Assembly (NCBI RefSeq): GCF_036173125.1
Contig: NZ_CP108054.1
Span: 8,461,001 to 8,525,000, forward strand
From: Streptomyces sp. NBC_00286
Lineage (GTDB): Bacteria; Actinomycetota; Actinomycetes; Streptomycetales; Streptomycetaceae
Direction of reading: 5' to 3'
Length of the DNA stretch: 64,000 nt
The notes under the pieces are model-generated. The model searched no databases. It was not told the origin of the DNA and worked only from the letters and a program-made list of their open reading frames with translations. This document shows positions 28,887 through 38,500 of the stretch, piece after piece (positions within the stretch are counted from its first letter, which is position 1; the number at the start of each line of letters is the position of its first letter). The position numbers were made by a program, and so were the translations under genes.

Positions 28887-29558
28887 CTACGCCGCCTTGG
28901 CTTTGGTGGCGTACATATCGACGTACTCCTGCCCCGACAACCGCATGACCTCAGCCATCACCGAATCGGTGACGGCACGCAACACGTACCGATCCCGATC
29001 CATCCCCTCGTACCGCGAGAATTCCATCGCTTCCCCGAAGCGAACAGTGACGCGGCCAGGCCGCGGAATCCCCGCCCCGCCCGGCTGCAATTTGTCCGTG
29101 CCGATCATCGCGAACGGAACGACCGGCGCCCCGGTCATCAGCGTCAGCCGCGCGATCCCCGTACGACCCCGGTACAGACGCCCGTCGGGGGAGCGCGTGC
29201 CCTCCGGGTAGATGCCGAAGATTCGGCCCTCCTCCAGGACCCGCCGGCCGGTCATCAGCGCCGCGACCCCGCCGTTCGCACCGTCCCGGTCCACCGGGAT
29301 CATGCCGACGCCGGTGAAGAACCAGGCCATGAGGCGGCCCTTCAGCCCCTTCCCGGTGACGTACTCGTCCTTGCCGATGAAGAAGACCTGCCGGTCACAG
29401 ACCAGCGGCAGCACGATCGAATCGATGAACGTCAGATGGTTGCCGGCCAGGATGACCGGCCCGGAGCCGGGGATGTGCTCCGCGCCTTCCACTCGTGCCC
29501 GGAACATCAGGCGCATGATCGGTCCGAGCACTGCCTTGATGAACGCGAAGCGGGACAA
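28887..29558 (-). CDS. 1-acyl-sn-glycerol-3-phosphate acyltransferase family protein (PlsC)
   Basis: PlsC-type enzymes transfer an acyl chain to lysophosphatidic acid at the membrane. The 223-residue product has motif I NHLTFID (His-x4-Asp), motif II around GVGMIPVDRD, motif III YPEGTRSPDG and motif IV APVVPFAMIG. TTG 29558 is chosen because GGAGGG lies 4 nt upstream and it begins just before the first conserved hydrophobic stretch; an upstream in-frame ATG at 29621 would add 21 unlikely residues. It is transcribed divergently from the GDPD gene. Confidence 0.87.
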   Translation of the reverse strand: MSRFAFIKAVLGPIMRLMFRARVEGAEHIPGSGPVILAGNHLTFIDSIVLPLVCDRQVFFIGKDEYVTGKGLKGRLMAWFFTGVGMIPVDRDGANGGVAALMTGRRVLEEGRIFGIYPEGTRSPDGRLYRGRTGIARLTLMTGAPVVPFAMIGTDKLQPGGAGIPRPGRVTVRFGEAMEFSRYEGMDRDRYVLRAVTDSVMAEVMRLSGQEYVDMYATKAKAA

Positions 29559-29887
29559 CGGGCCCTCCGGTGTCAAGGGAAAGTGAAGAGTCTCTGCAGG
29601 TGAGGACGATACTCGCGGCACCCGGGGTGTTGCACACCGGGTTCACGGAGTGGATACGCAGTGTCGCTACTTGTTTACCTGGGGTGGCGCGCTGTTGCAC
29701 GCCCGACACCTGTACGAGATGTGTGACAAATGCCGCACCCATGAGGCCCGGGTTCCCTCAACTCCCGCACCTCATACGACACTGAGCATCATCCGTGTGT
29801 TCCGTCCCAGGTCTCCCATCCGTCACCCAAGGGCACCTACGATCGTCCGGATTTGGCAGGTGCAGGGCAGCTATGGGAGGAGCGCTC
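29559..29887. other. Divergent intergenic region, no gene seen
   Basis: This 329-bp region separates the minus-strand acyltransferase and the plus-strand phosphodiesterase, so it should hold promoters for both. I see no convincing operator, riboswitch or RNA gene. The GDPD Shine-Dalgarno GGGAGG is at about 29875. Confidence 0.6.
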
Positions 29888-31045
29888 ATGGGGACGCAGG
29901 GGTCGGAAGAGCAGGGGCGGGGCACAAGACGGCGGGCGCTGCTCGGCGCCGCGGTGCTGGGTGCGGGCGGGGCTGCCGTGGGGCTGCCCGGCACGGCCGC
30001 GGCCGCCGAACGGCACGGCGGCGGCTACAAGAGCCTGCCGGTGCCGACGATCATCGGGCATCGCGGGGCCAGCGGCTATCGGCCGGAGCACACCCTGGGC
30101 GCGTACCAACTGGCCCTGGACATGGGCGCGCACGTCATCGAGCAGGACCTCGTCCCCACCAAGGACGGCCACCTCGTGTGCCGCCACGAGAACGACATCA
30201 CGGGCACGACCGACGTCGCGGCGCACCCCGAGTTCGCCGACCGCAAGACCACGAAGGTCGTCGACGGTACCTCTCTCACCGGCTGGTTCACCGAGGACTT
30301 CACGCTGGCCGAGCTGAAGACGCTACGCGCCAAGGAGCGCATCCCGGGCACGCGCCCGCACAACACGCTCTACGACGGCCGCTGGGCGATCCCCTCCTTC
30401 GAAGAGGTACTGCGCTGGGCCGACCGTGAGACGAAGCGCCGGGGCAAGCAGGTCTGGCTGCACGTCGAGACGAAGCACCCCACGTACTTCCGCAAGCTGG
30501 GCCTCGGCCTGGAGGAGCGGCTCGCGAAGCTGCTGCGCAAGTACGGCCGCCACAAGAAGAACTCGCCGGTCTTCCTGCAGTCCTTCGAGCCGACCAGCAT
30601 GGAGCGGATGAGCCGGCTGGTCGGCACGCCCAGGGTGGTGCTGCTGTGGACCCCCGACGACCGGCCGTACGACTTCATCGAGGCGGGCGACCCGCGCACC
30701 GTCGCCGACCTGATCACGCCCGAGGGTCTGGCGTGGATCGCCTCGTACGCGCAGGGCATCGGCCCGCTGCTCGACCTGATCATCCCGAAGGACGCGAGCG
30801 GCAAGCTCACCAAGCCGACCACCCTCGTCAAGGACGCGCATGCCGCGGGCCTGATCCTGCACCCGTACACGATGCGCAACGAGAACACCTTCCTGCCCGC
30901 CGACTTCAGGAAGGGCACCGACCCGAACGCCTACGGCGATGTCTTCGGCGCCTTCCAGGTCTACTTCGAGACCGGCATCGACGGCGTCTTCACCGACAAC
31001 CCGGACACCGGACTCCTCGCCCGCGAGGACTTCGTCAACGGCTGA
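29888..31045 (+). CDS. Secreted glycerophosphodiester phosphodiesterase
   Basis: The enzyme hydrolyses glycerophosphodiesters to glycerol-3-phosphate and an alcohol outside the cell. The 385-residue product begins with a twin-arginine signal (GTRRRALLGAAVLGAGGAA, AAA cleavage region near residue 40). The GDPD core shows IIGHRGASGYRPEHTLGAY (first catalytic His and Glu), IEQDLVPTKDGHLVCRHEN (metal ligands and second His), and a C-terminal GVFTDNPD. The architecture matches GlpQ-type enzymes, which in Streptomyces scavenge phosphate and glycerol. ATG 29888 has GGGAGG upstream. Confidence 0.9.
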   Translation: MGTQGSEEQGRGTRRRALLGAAVLGAGGAAVGLPGTAAAAERHGGGYKSLPVPTIIGHRGASGYRPEHTLGAYQLALDMGAHVIEQDLVPTKDGHLVCRHENDITGTTDVAAHPEFADRKTTKVVDGTSLTGWFTEDFTLAELKTLRAKERIPGTRPHNTLYDGRWAIPSFEEVLRWADRETKRRGKQVWLHVETKHPTYFRKLGLGLEERLAKLLRKYGRHKKNSPVFLQSFEPTSMERMSRLVGTPRVVLLWTPDDRPYDFIEAGDPRTVADLITPEGLAWIASYAQGIGPLLDLIIPKDASGKLTKPTTLVKDAHAAGLILHPYTMRNENTFLPADFRKGTDPNAYGDVFGAFQVYFETGIDGVFTDNPDTGLLAREDFVNG

Positions 31046-31133
31046 GGTCAACTGCTCAGCCACAAGGCACCAGTTGGGGTGATAAACGGTCGCTCCGGGC
31101 AACCTCTCCCGGGGCGACCTCGTCGTTCCGCAT

Positions 31134-31673
31134 ATGACGCATGACATGTCTGCCCCAGATATGGCGGCCACGCATAGGTCCGCCACGGGCATGGTCGCCG
31201 AGCTGAGCCCACTGCTCGCCGCCGAGGTGTCCGCGGAGGCCCATGCCTCCGGAGCTGAGCCTGGTGACCTCGAACAGGCCGTCTGGCTGCGGCTCCTGGA
31301 GCGTCTCGACGCGGACGGCCCGCCCGCCGACGCCGCAGACTGGCTGCGCGTCGCTGTCCGCACCGAGGCCCGCCGCACCCGGCACACCGCGAGCATCGAG
31401 CAGCCGTACGCCACTGAGCCTGCCGACGACAGTGGGCCGGGCCCGGAGCAACTCGCACTCACCGCGGCCCGGCGTCGCGCCCTGCACTCCGCCGTACGCC
31501 GGCTCCCCGGTCGCTGCCCGCGCCTGATGGCCGCGCTGTTGTCCCCGCATGACCTGACATACCGGGAGATCGCGGGGGAGTTGGGTATCTCACAGGGCAG
31601 TCTTGGTCCGGAACGTTCCAGATGTCTGGGATGTCTTCGTCGAATGCTCACGGGGGAGGTTGCGCCCTGGTGA
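31134..31673 (+). CDS. Atypical sigma-70 family / ECF-like sigma factor
   Basis: The 179-residue protein ends in a region-4-like helix-turn-helix, LTYREIAGELGISQGSLGPERSRCLGCLRRML, preceded by AVRRLPGRCPRLMAALLS. The N-terminal half has only a degraded region-2-like stretch (DLEQAVWLRLLERLDADGPP). It resembles a group of actinobacterial small sigma-like proteins with a conserved HTH ending in a Cys-containing helix. No anti-sigma gene is adjacent. ATG 31134 lacks a Shine-Dalgarno; later in-frame ATGs at 31146 and 31158 are possible. Confidence 0.75.
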   Translation: MTHDMSAPDMAATHRSATGMVAELSPLLAAEVSAEAHASGAEPGDLEQAVWLRLLERLDADGPPADAADWLRVAVRTEARRTRHTASIEQPYATEPADDSGPGPEQLALTAARRRALHSAVRRLPGRCPRLMAALLSPHDLTYREIAGELGISQGSLGPERSRCLGCLRRMLTGEVAPW

Positions 31674-31731
31674 GCGCGGGGATAGGAGTGAGGGACAACC
31701 GGCGGAACAGGTGAGCGGGAGGCATGCACAC

Positions 31732-32235
31732 ATGGGCATGAGCGTGACCATCTCGGGGGCGACCGAGCAGGACGCCGAACAGATCCTCAAACTGCAGTTC
31801 CTCTGCTACCAGCGCGAGGCCGAGCTGTACGGCGACTACAGCATCGAGCCGCTCACCCAGACCCTCGCCTCCCTCAAGGCGGAGCTGGCGAGCGGCACGG
31901 TCCTGGTGGCCCGGCTCGGCGACGAGGTGGTGGCCTCGGTGCGCGGCTCCGTCGACGCGGACGGGACGGCGCGCATCGACAAGCTGATCGTTCACCCGCG
32001 TATGCAGCGGCACGGCCTGGGCGGACGGCTGCTCGACGCCATCGAGGCGAGGCTCTCCGAGGGTGGCGTGGTCAAGAGCTTCCACCTGTTCACCGGGCAC
32101 CGCAGCGAGCACAACCTCCAGCTGTACCGGCGGCACGGCTACGAGGCCGTGGCCAGGCGCCGCGTCCACGAGCGCCTCACGCTGGTGACGCTGGCCAAGC
32201 CGGTGGCGGCAGGCGCGTTCGTAGCGAGCGCCTAA
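31732..32235 (+). CDS. GNAT-family N-acetyltransferase
   Basis: The 167-residue protein has the GNAT core: the acetyl-CoA loop VHPRMQRHGLGGRLLDAIEA and the final strand-helix LYRRHGYEAVARR. GGGAGG lies 9 nt before ATG 31732, which sets the start; earlier in-frame starts overlap the sigma gene. The acceptor substrate is unknown. Confidence 0.87.
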   Translation: MGMSVTISGATEQDAEQILKLQFLCYQREAELYGDYSIEPLTQTLASLKAELASGTVLVARLGDEVVASVRGSVDADGTARIDKLIVHPRMQRHGLGGRLLDAIEARLSEGGVVKSFHLFTGHRSEHNLQLYRRHGYEAVARRRVHERLTLVTLAKPVAAGAFVASA

Positions 32236-32690
32236 CCCTGCTCCCCGGCGGGCACTTCGGTACGCGCCTTGCGCAGCCAGAACATCGCCGTCACCGGGAG
32301 CAGCACCGGGATGAACAAGTACCCCATGCCGTAGTCCGACCACACCGTGGCGTCGGGGAAGGCGGAGGGGTCCGCGAGGGTCCAGGTGCCCACGGTCAGT
32401 ACGCCCACGAGCTCGGCGGCGCAGCACACCAGCGCCGCCTTGCGGGCCGTTTCGCCGCCGCGGACAAGTGAGTACGTGATGAAGCCGTACACGAGTCCGG
32501 CGACCGCGGACAGCGAGTAGGCGAGCGGCGCCTTGTCGAATTCCGTCGCGATCTGCACTACGGAGCGCGAGACGGCGCCGACGACCATCACTCCGTACAA
32601 CCAGACCAGGAGCATGCCCGGACCGCCGATGAGCCGCGTCCGCGCCGGCTTCTCCTCGGCCACAGGCACCTCAGCCTCCCCAGATGTCAT
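32232..32690 (-). CDS. Conserved four-helix membrane protein, unknown function
   Basis: The 152-residue protein has about four hydrophobic segments (GMLLVWLYGVMVVGAV, LAYSLSAVAGLVYGFITYSL, ALVCCAAELVGVLTVGTW, MGYLFIPVLLPVTAMFWL) and ends in a short charged tail. ATG 32690 is preferred over an upstream start because it begins at MTSGEAEVP and overlaps the previous gene by only 20 nt. Its stop overlaps the GNAT stop from the opposite strand. I recognise no functional motif; it pairs with the next membrane gene. Confidence 0.75.
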   Translation of the reverse strand: MTSGEAEVPVAEEKPARTRLIGGPGMLLVWLYGVMVVGAVSRSVVQIATEFDKAPLAYSLSAVAGLVYGFITYSLVRGGETARKAALVCCAAELVGVLTVGTWTLADPSAFPDATVWSDYGMGYLFIPVLLPVTAMFWLRKARTEVPAGEQG

Positions 32691-33030
32691 AGAGCCGCAC
32701 CTGCAACACGGCCAGCACCACACCGCCGGCCGCGACCGTCACCGAGCCCCAACGTGTGCGCTCCGCAAGCGACATGAAGCCCGCCGCCGGGATACAGGCG
32801 AAGGCCCCGATCAGATACGCCACGAAGATCGTCGTGCCCTGCTCCGGCTTCTCACCGCGCGCCAGCTGGACGATCCCGACCACCATCTGCACCAGGGCGA
32901 GCAGTGACACCACCGCCATACCGATGAAGTGCCAGTCCTTCGTCGGCTGGTCCCGATAGGCGGCCCAGCCGCACCACGCGGCGAGCACGAGCGCGGCGAC
33001 GGCGGTCGCCCACGTCAGGGCATCAAGCAT
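32671..33030 (-). CDS. Conserved membrane protein, unknown function
   Basis: The 119-residue protein has about four hydrophobic helices (LTWATAVAALVLAAWCGWAA, GMAVVSLLALVQMVVGIVQL, IFVAYLIGAFACIPAAGFM, VTVAAGGVVLAVLQVRL). A -10-like TAGGGT (minus strand, 33042-33037) lies 6 nt before ATG 33030, so the transcript may be leaderless. It overlaps the downstream membrane gene by 20 nt. Function unknown. Confidence 0.75.
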   Translation of the reverse strand: MLDALTWATAVAALVLAAWCGWAAYRDQPTKDWHFIGMAVVSLLALVQMVVGIVQLARGEKPEQGTTIFVAYLIGAFACIPAAGFMSLAERTRWGSVTVAAGGVVLAVLQVRLYDIWGG

Positions 33031-33175
33031 GCTCAGACCCTATTACGGCGCAAAACACACGGCGCCCGCGCCCCGGCCTGTGCTCCTGACCGCCCCGTGG
33101 TGCGGTTGGGTGCTCTGATGCTGCATGCTGGGCAGTTCAGCAGGCCGATGGTCCCTGAAGGTTACGGAGTGGCGC

Positions 33176-33811
33176 ATGACGAACACCTTCCCCGACGTCT
33201 CCCTCAGCACGGAGCGGTTGGTGCTGCGCCCTCTTGAGGACGACGATGTTCCCGCCCTCACGGAGATGATGAACGACGAGCTGGTCGTCGCCTGGACTCC
33301 GGTACCCCAGCCCTTCACCGAGGACTCGGCCCGTACCTGGGTCGCCGAAGAGGCGCCCGTCGAGCGCACCGCCGGCCGAGGCCTCGATCTCGCCGTCACC
33401 GAGTTCCTCACCCAGCGTCTGGTCGGCGTCATCCAGCTGAGCAAGGCCAACTGGCACGTACGCGCCACGGAGATGTCGTACATCATCGCGCCCTGGGCCC
33501 GCGGCGAGGGCTACGCCTCCGAAGCCGCGCTCGCCACCGCCCAGTGGCTGCTGCGCGACCAGAAGTTCGAGCGCCTGGAGCTGCGTACGGCGGCCGACAA
33601 CACCGCCTCCCAGCAGGTCGCCCAGAAGATCGGCTGTATCAGCGAGGGCGTCCTGCGCGGCGCCTGTATAGCCAGGACCCGCACGGAGGACGGCGGCTGG
33701 GCCGACCTTCGTACGGACTACATCGTGTGGAGCCTCCTCCCCGAAGACCTCGACGGGGTCGGCGAGCAGTCCGACGACTCCGGCGGTTTCACGTACTCCG
33801 ACTGGAACTGA
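33176..33811 (+). CDS. GNAT-family N-acetyltransferase (RimJ/RimL-like)
   Basis: The 211-residue product starts with the RimJ/RimL pattern LSTERLVLRPLEDDDVPAL and has the acetyl-CoA site APWARGEGYASEAALATAQW and the C-terminal LELRTAADNTASQQVAQKIG. GGAG lies about 7 nt before ATG 33176. RimJ/L-type enzymes acetylate protein N-termini or antibiotics; the substrate here is unknown. Confidence 0.88.
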   Translation: MTNTFPDVSLSTERLVLRPLEDDDVPALTEMMNDELVVAWTPVPQPFTEDSARTWVAEEAPVERTAGRGLDLAVTEFLTQRLVGVIQLSKANWHVRATEMSYIIAPWARGEGYASEAALATAQWLLRDQKFERLELRTAADNTASQQVAQKIGCISEGVLRGACIARTRTEDGGWADLRTDYIVWSLLPEDLDGVGEQSDDSGGFTYSDWN

Positions 33812-33932
33812 ACCAAGGGGGCAGCCGCCGCGACCCCCGCCCACATCACCACAAGTCACCAGGTACGCTCACGGGGCTCCGCACACACCCCCACTTTCGA
33901 CGACCTGCGAAGACTTCAGGAGACTGACGACG

Positions 33933-35159
33933 ATGGCCGACCGGGTCACGGTGATCGGCTGGGACGGCTCGCCCCTGACCGACGCGGCGCGCTCCGCACT
34001 CGGTGCCGCCACCCTCGTGGCCGGCGCGGCCCATCATCTGTTGCTGCCCGAGGTGCCACCGGCCGCCGAACGCATCCGGCTCGGCAGCGTCGCCCTCGCC
34101 GCCCGCCGCATCGCCGGTCACCGCGGCACCGCCGTGGTCCTCGCCGACGGCGACCCGGGCTTCTTCGGAGTCGTACGCACCCTACGTGCCCCCGAGTTCG
34201 GCCTCGAAGTCGAAGTGGTGCCCGCCGTCTCCTCGGTCGCCGCCGCCTTCGCCCGCGCCGGAATGCCCTGGGACGACGCCCAGGTGGTCGTCGCCCACCG
34301 CCGCACCCTGCGCCGCGCGGTGAACGTGTGCCGCGCCCACACCAAGGTCGCCGTCCTCACCTCGCCAGGCGCCGGACCGGCCGAACTCGGACTGCTCCTC
34401 GAGGGAGTTCACCGCACCTTCGTCATCTGCGAGGAACTCGGCACCGACCGCGAACAGGTCACGATGCTCACCTCCGACAAGGCCGCCGACCACACCTGGC
34501 GCGACCCGAACGTCGTCATCGTCCTGGGCGGGCCCGTCGCTTCGACCGAGCGCGGCGGCTGGATCGCCGGACGCGACCCGGGCGCGGGCCCGCGCGGCTG
34601 GGCGCTGCCGGCCGAGGCGTACGGCGGCGCGGTCGGCGAGGGCGAGAACGAGCCGTTGCGTGCCGCTCAACTCGCCCATCTGGGACCGCGGGTGGGCGAC
34701 CTCGTCTGGGACATCGGTTCCGGCAGCGGCGCCTTCGCCACCGAGGCCGCGCGCTGCGGCGCCGGGGTCATCGCCGTGGACCGTGACCGGGACGCCTGCG
34801 CCCGCACCATGGACGCCGCCCGCCGCTTCGGCGTACCGCTCCAGATCGTGCACGGCACCGCGCCGCACATCCTGGAGAACCTGCCCGAACCCGATGTCGT
34901 ACGCATCGGGGGCGGGGGTGCCGCGGTGGTCTCCGCCGTCGCCGACCGGCGCCCCCAGCGGATCGTCACGCACGCCGCGACCCGCGACGCGGCCGAACTC
35001 ATCGGCAGGGACCTGACGGAGCACGGCTACCAGGTCGAGTGTGCGCTGCTGCAGTCCGTCGAACTGGACACGCGGGCCTGGACGGAGAAGGAGCGGAGCG
35101 TCGCTTTTCTGCTTACAGGCAAGCAGGTGCGGCGCGATGGGGGCACCCCCAGGCGTTAA
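33933..35159 (+). CDS. cobL: Precorrin-6Y C5,15-methyltransferase (decarboxylating), CbiE-CbiT fusion
   Basis: This two-domain enzyme methylates C5 and C15 of the corrin ring and removes the C12 acetate carboxyl during B12 synthesis. The 408-residue product has an N-terminal CbiE-type tetrapyrrole methylase domain (VTVIGWDGSPL, VVLADGDPGFFG, VEVVPAVSSVAAAFARAG) and a C-terminal CbiT class-I methyltransferase domain (LVWDIGSGSGAFATEAARCG, VVRIGGGGAAV). ATG 33933 is preceded by AGGAG. It lies 399 bp before the BluB-CobT gene. No B12 riboswitch is recognisable upstream. Confidence 0.92.
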   Translation: MADRVTVIGWDGSPLTDAARSALGAATLVAGAAHHLLLPEVPPAAERIRLGSVALAARRIAGHRGTAVVLADGDPGFFGVVRTLRAPEFGLEVEVVPAVSSVAAAFARAGMPWDDAQVVVAHRRTLRRAVNVCRAHTKVAVLTSPGAGPAELGLLLEGVHRTFVICEELGTDREQVTMLTSDKAADHTWRDPNVVIVLGGPVASTERGGWIAGRDPGAGPRGWALPAEAYGGAVGEGENEPLRAAQLAHLGPRVGDLVWDIGSGSGAFATEAARCGAGVIAVDRDRDACARTMDAARRFGVPLQIVHGTAPHILENLPEPDVVRIGGGGAAVVSAVADRRPQRIVTHAATRDAAELIGRDLTEHGYQVECALLQSVELDTRAWTEKERSVAFLLTGKQVRRDGGTPRR

Positions 35160-35558
35160 GCACTGGGGGAGCCTCGTTGAGGGGTGGTGGTCGGGCGACG
35201 GGCGGGCCTGCCCGTTCGCAACCCGTGATCCTGTTGTCGTACCGCTCGCGGTAGGCTGGCCGACCGTTGTACTGCGTCGGCTTGTCCGAAATATCGTCGG
35301 TCAATGTCCGGAAAACGGGCCCCAATTGGGGTCCGCGTGGTACGGCGGGCTGGCGGGCGCGCAACGTGGCGCAGTCCACAGCGGACCGTGGTGGATCACG
35401 CTGCCAGGGTGACCGACCGACAGCGACAATGCCTGTTAATGGCTTTGTCGACTGGCCGTTCGTGCCGCCCGGCACAGACGCTCGTTCTTCACTGCGGGCG
35501 GTCGCCGCGCCGCTCCGGACGAGCAGGTCGTAGAGCACAAACCGAGCGAGGGGTACGC
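35160..35558. other. Intergenic region before bluB-cobT
   Basis: No gene is supported here. The left end carries short G-block repeats (GGGGGCACCCCCAGG, CACTGGGGGAG). CCCCAATTGGGG at 35320-35331 is a perfect 12-bp palindrome, extendable to GGGCCCC...GGGGTCC with one mismatch, and could be an operator. The B12-box word GCCACTG is absent, so a cobalamin riboswitch is not supported. Confidence 0.5.
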
Positions 35559-38500
35559 ATGACCGACACCGGCCAGGTTCCGGGCGAGGGATTGCCGGAG
35601 AGCGCAGGCATGGTGGAGCAGCCGGGCGCCCAGGCGCCGGGTGCGTACTCCTACCTCTCCGAGACCCCCTCCGAGGACCACGAGGACCTGTTGCTGCTGC
35701 CGGGCGCCCAGGGCGCCTGGGGCAACGAGGTCCCTCCGCCGCCCCCGGCTCCCGTCCCCGAGGTGGTGCACGAGCCCGGGCCGCACGAGATGTCGGGCCG
35801 GGACAGCGGATCGGTCGACCTGGGAGGGGTCCGGCTGCCGGAGCCCGAGCCCGCCAGTGAGTCGGCTTCCGAGCCCGCGCCCGAGCCTGCCACTGAGCCT
35901 GCTGCCGAGCGCGAGTCCGCGCCCGAGCCTGTTGCCGCGCCTGCGCCCACGCCTGCGCCGCAGCCGCCCGTGGCACGGCGACCGCTGCACCTCGGTCCGC
36001 CGACGCCGGACAGTGCCGGGAGCCCGGTGCGTTCGCTGGCCGACCGCGGTCCGGCCGGTGCTCCGGCCGGCCCCATGTCCGTACGGCAGCCAGGGCCGGC
36101 CGCGGAAGCCCCCGAGCACCGTGACGTGCCGCGCGACGAGTTCGCCTTGCAGGGGGCGGTGCCTTGGGGAGCCCAGGCACACGCCGGCCCTGAGGTGGGC
36201 GCTGCAGAAACGGTCGTCCGGGGTGGTGCGGAGGGCGACGCGGCGGGGCAGGGCTCCGAGGGCGTGGGGGGCGGTGAGGTTCCTCAGGTCGGGCAGGAGT
36301 CCGGGTCCGGGGAGGATGCGGCTCCGCAGGTGGTTGAGGAGGTGCGTGGTGACGGGGCTGTTGGTCTCGATGGCGCCGACGGTTTCGAGACTGCCCATGG
36401 TTCCGAAGCCGCCTACGGTCCCGAGGGCATGCAGGGTCCCGAGGACATGCAGGTTTCCGCCGACGTGCCGGTGACGGAGTCCGTGTCGGCTGAGTCCGAG
36501 ATCGACGGTCCGGTTGAAGTGGCGGACGCCGCAGGGGAGTTCGAGGCTTTGGCTGAACAGAGCGCGGAGGCCGGGCAGTTCCCGCAGGCGCCCGCTCCGG
36601 AGGCGACCCACGCCTCGGATGAGGCGGCCCAGGCGACGGAACCCGCACAGTACGAGGGCGCCGCTCAGCACGAGGACCCTGCGCACCTTGAGGCTCCCGC
36701 GCAGGCACCGCACACGCCCGAACACCCCGACGCCACGCACTTCCAGCCCGCACCGGCGGTCTCGCACTTCCCGCAGGCGCCCGAGACCCAACTGCCCGCG
36801 CACGCCAATGAAACGCAACTCCCGGATCACGCCGAGCAGTTCGCGGAAACCGAGCCGCAGGCCCCGGTCGGCGGCGCGGAAGAGGCGGCACAGCCCGTGG
36901 CCACCGAGGAAGCCGCGCAGCTCGCGGACCCCGCGGAGGCCCCGGCCGAGTCCGACGCCCCGGCACCGGACCCCGCCGATCCGCAGCACGTCACGCCCGC
37001 CGACGCAGCCGTACCCGCGCACGGCATGGAGCAAGCCCAACCCGAGCAGCCCGTCGGCCAGTTCGTCCCCGTTGACGGCACCATCCCGACGACGCCCCAC
37101 CTTGCCCCGACACCCCCGCACGGCATGAGCGTTCCGCCGCTCCCGGAGGCGGAACAGCCCGCGGAGGCAGCACCGGCCGCGGGGGAGGAGCCCACACCCG
37201 TCGCTTCGGAAACCGCCGAACCTACGGCTCCCGAGGCAACTCCCGTACGCGAGCTCACAGTTGAGGCCACCGAGGTCGCTGAGGGCGCCGAGGCCCCGGA
37301 ACAGCAGCAGCCCGTAGCAGCCCAACAGCCGGAGGACCTGGACACCCTGGCCTCCGCCGACCAGGCCAACGAGGCAGAGCAATCCGATGAGGCTGAGCAG
37401 AGCGAGCCGGAGGAGGGCCCGGCCCCAGTAGCCGACGTAGCGAACGCAGCGGACGTACGCGAGCCCACCACCCCCGCCGCCCCCGGCTACAACGACGCCG
37501 AGCGCGAGGCCGTCCTCCGCGTCATGCGCGAGCGCCGCGACATCCGCAACGGTTTCCGCAGCGACCCCATCCCGCACGACGTCCTGCTCCGCGTCCTGGA
37601 GGCGGCCCACACGGCGCCCTCCGTCGGCCACTCGCAGCCCTGGGACTTCGTCGTCATCCGCTCGGCCGAGACGCGCCGCACGATGCACGAACTGGCCCAG
37701 CGTCAGCGCGACGCGTACGCGAAATCGCTGCCCAAGGGCCGGGCGAAGCAGTTCAAGGAACTGAAGATCGAGGCGATCCTCGACACCCCGGTGAACATCG
37801 TCGTCACCGCCGACCCGACTCGCGGCGGCCGGCACACGCTGGGCCGCCACACCCAGCCGCAGATGGCCCCGTATTCCTCCGCGCTCGCGGTCGAGAACCT
37901 GTGGCTGGCCGCCCGCGCCGAGGGCCTCGGCGTCGGCTGGGTCAGCTTCTTCGACGAGCGTGAGATGGTCCGCACTCTCGGCCTGCCCGAGCACCTGGAG
38001 GTCGTGGCGTACCTCTGTGTCGGATACGTTGACGAGTTCCCGGCGGAGCCCGAGCTGCTGCAGGCCGGCTGGTCCAAGCGCCGCCCGCTGTCCTGGGTCG
38101 TCCACGAGGAGACGTACGGCCGCCGTGCGCTGCCCGGAGCGGAGCCGCACGACCTGCTCGCCGAGACCGTCTCCAACATCCGCCCGCTGGACGCCAAGGC
38201 ACTCGGCGAGGCCTGGGAGCGCCAGAAGCGCATGACGAAGCCCGCGGGCGCCCTCGGCATGCTGGAGATCATCTCCGCCCAGCTGAGCGGCCTGTCCCGG
38301 ATGTGCCCGCCCCCGATCCCGGAACCGGCCGCCGTCGCGATCTTCGCGGGCGACCACGGCGTGCACGCCCAGGGCGTCACCCCGTGGCCGCAGGAGGTCA
38401 CCGGCCAGATGGTGGCCAACATCCTGGGCGGGGGAGCGGTCGTCAACGCCTTCGCCGGCCAGGTCGGCACCGAGGTCTGCGTCGTCGACGTGGGCGTCGC

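Noticed and set aside
35160..35558. Cobalamin riboswitch before the cobamide genes
   Set aside because: No B12-box word (GCCACTG) or recognisable core was found in this gap or before cobL.
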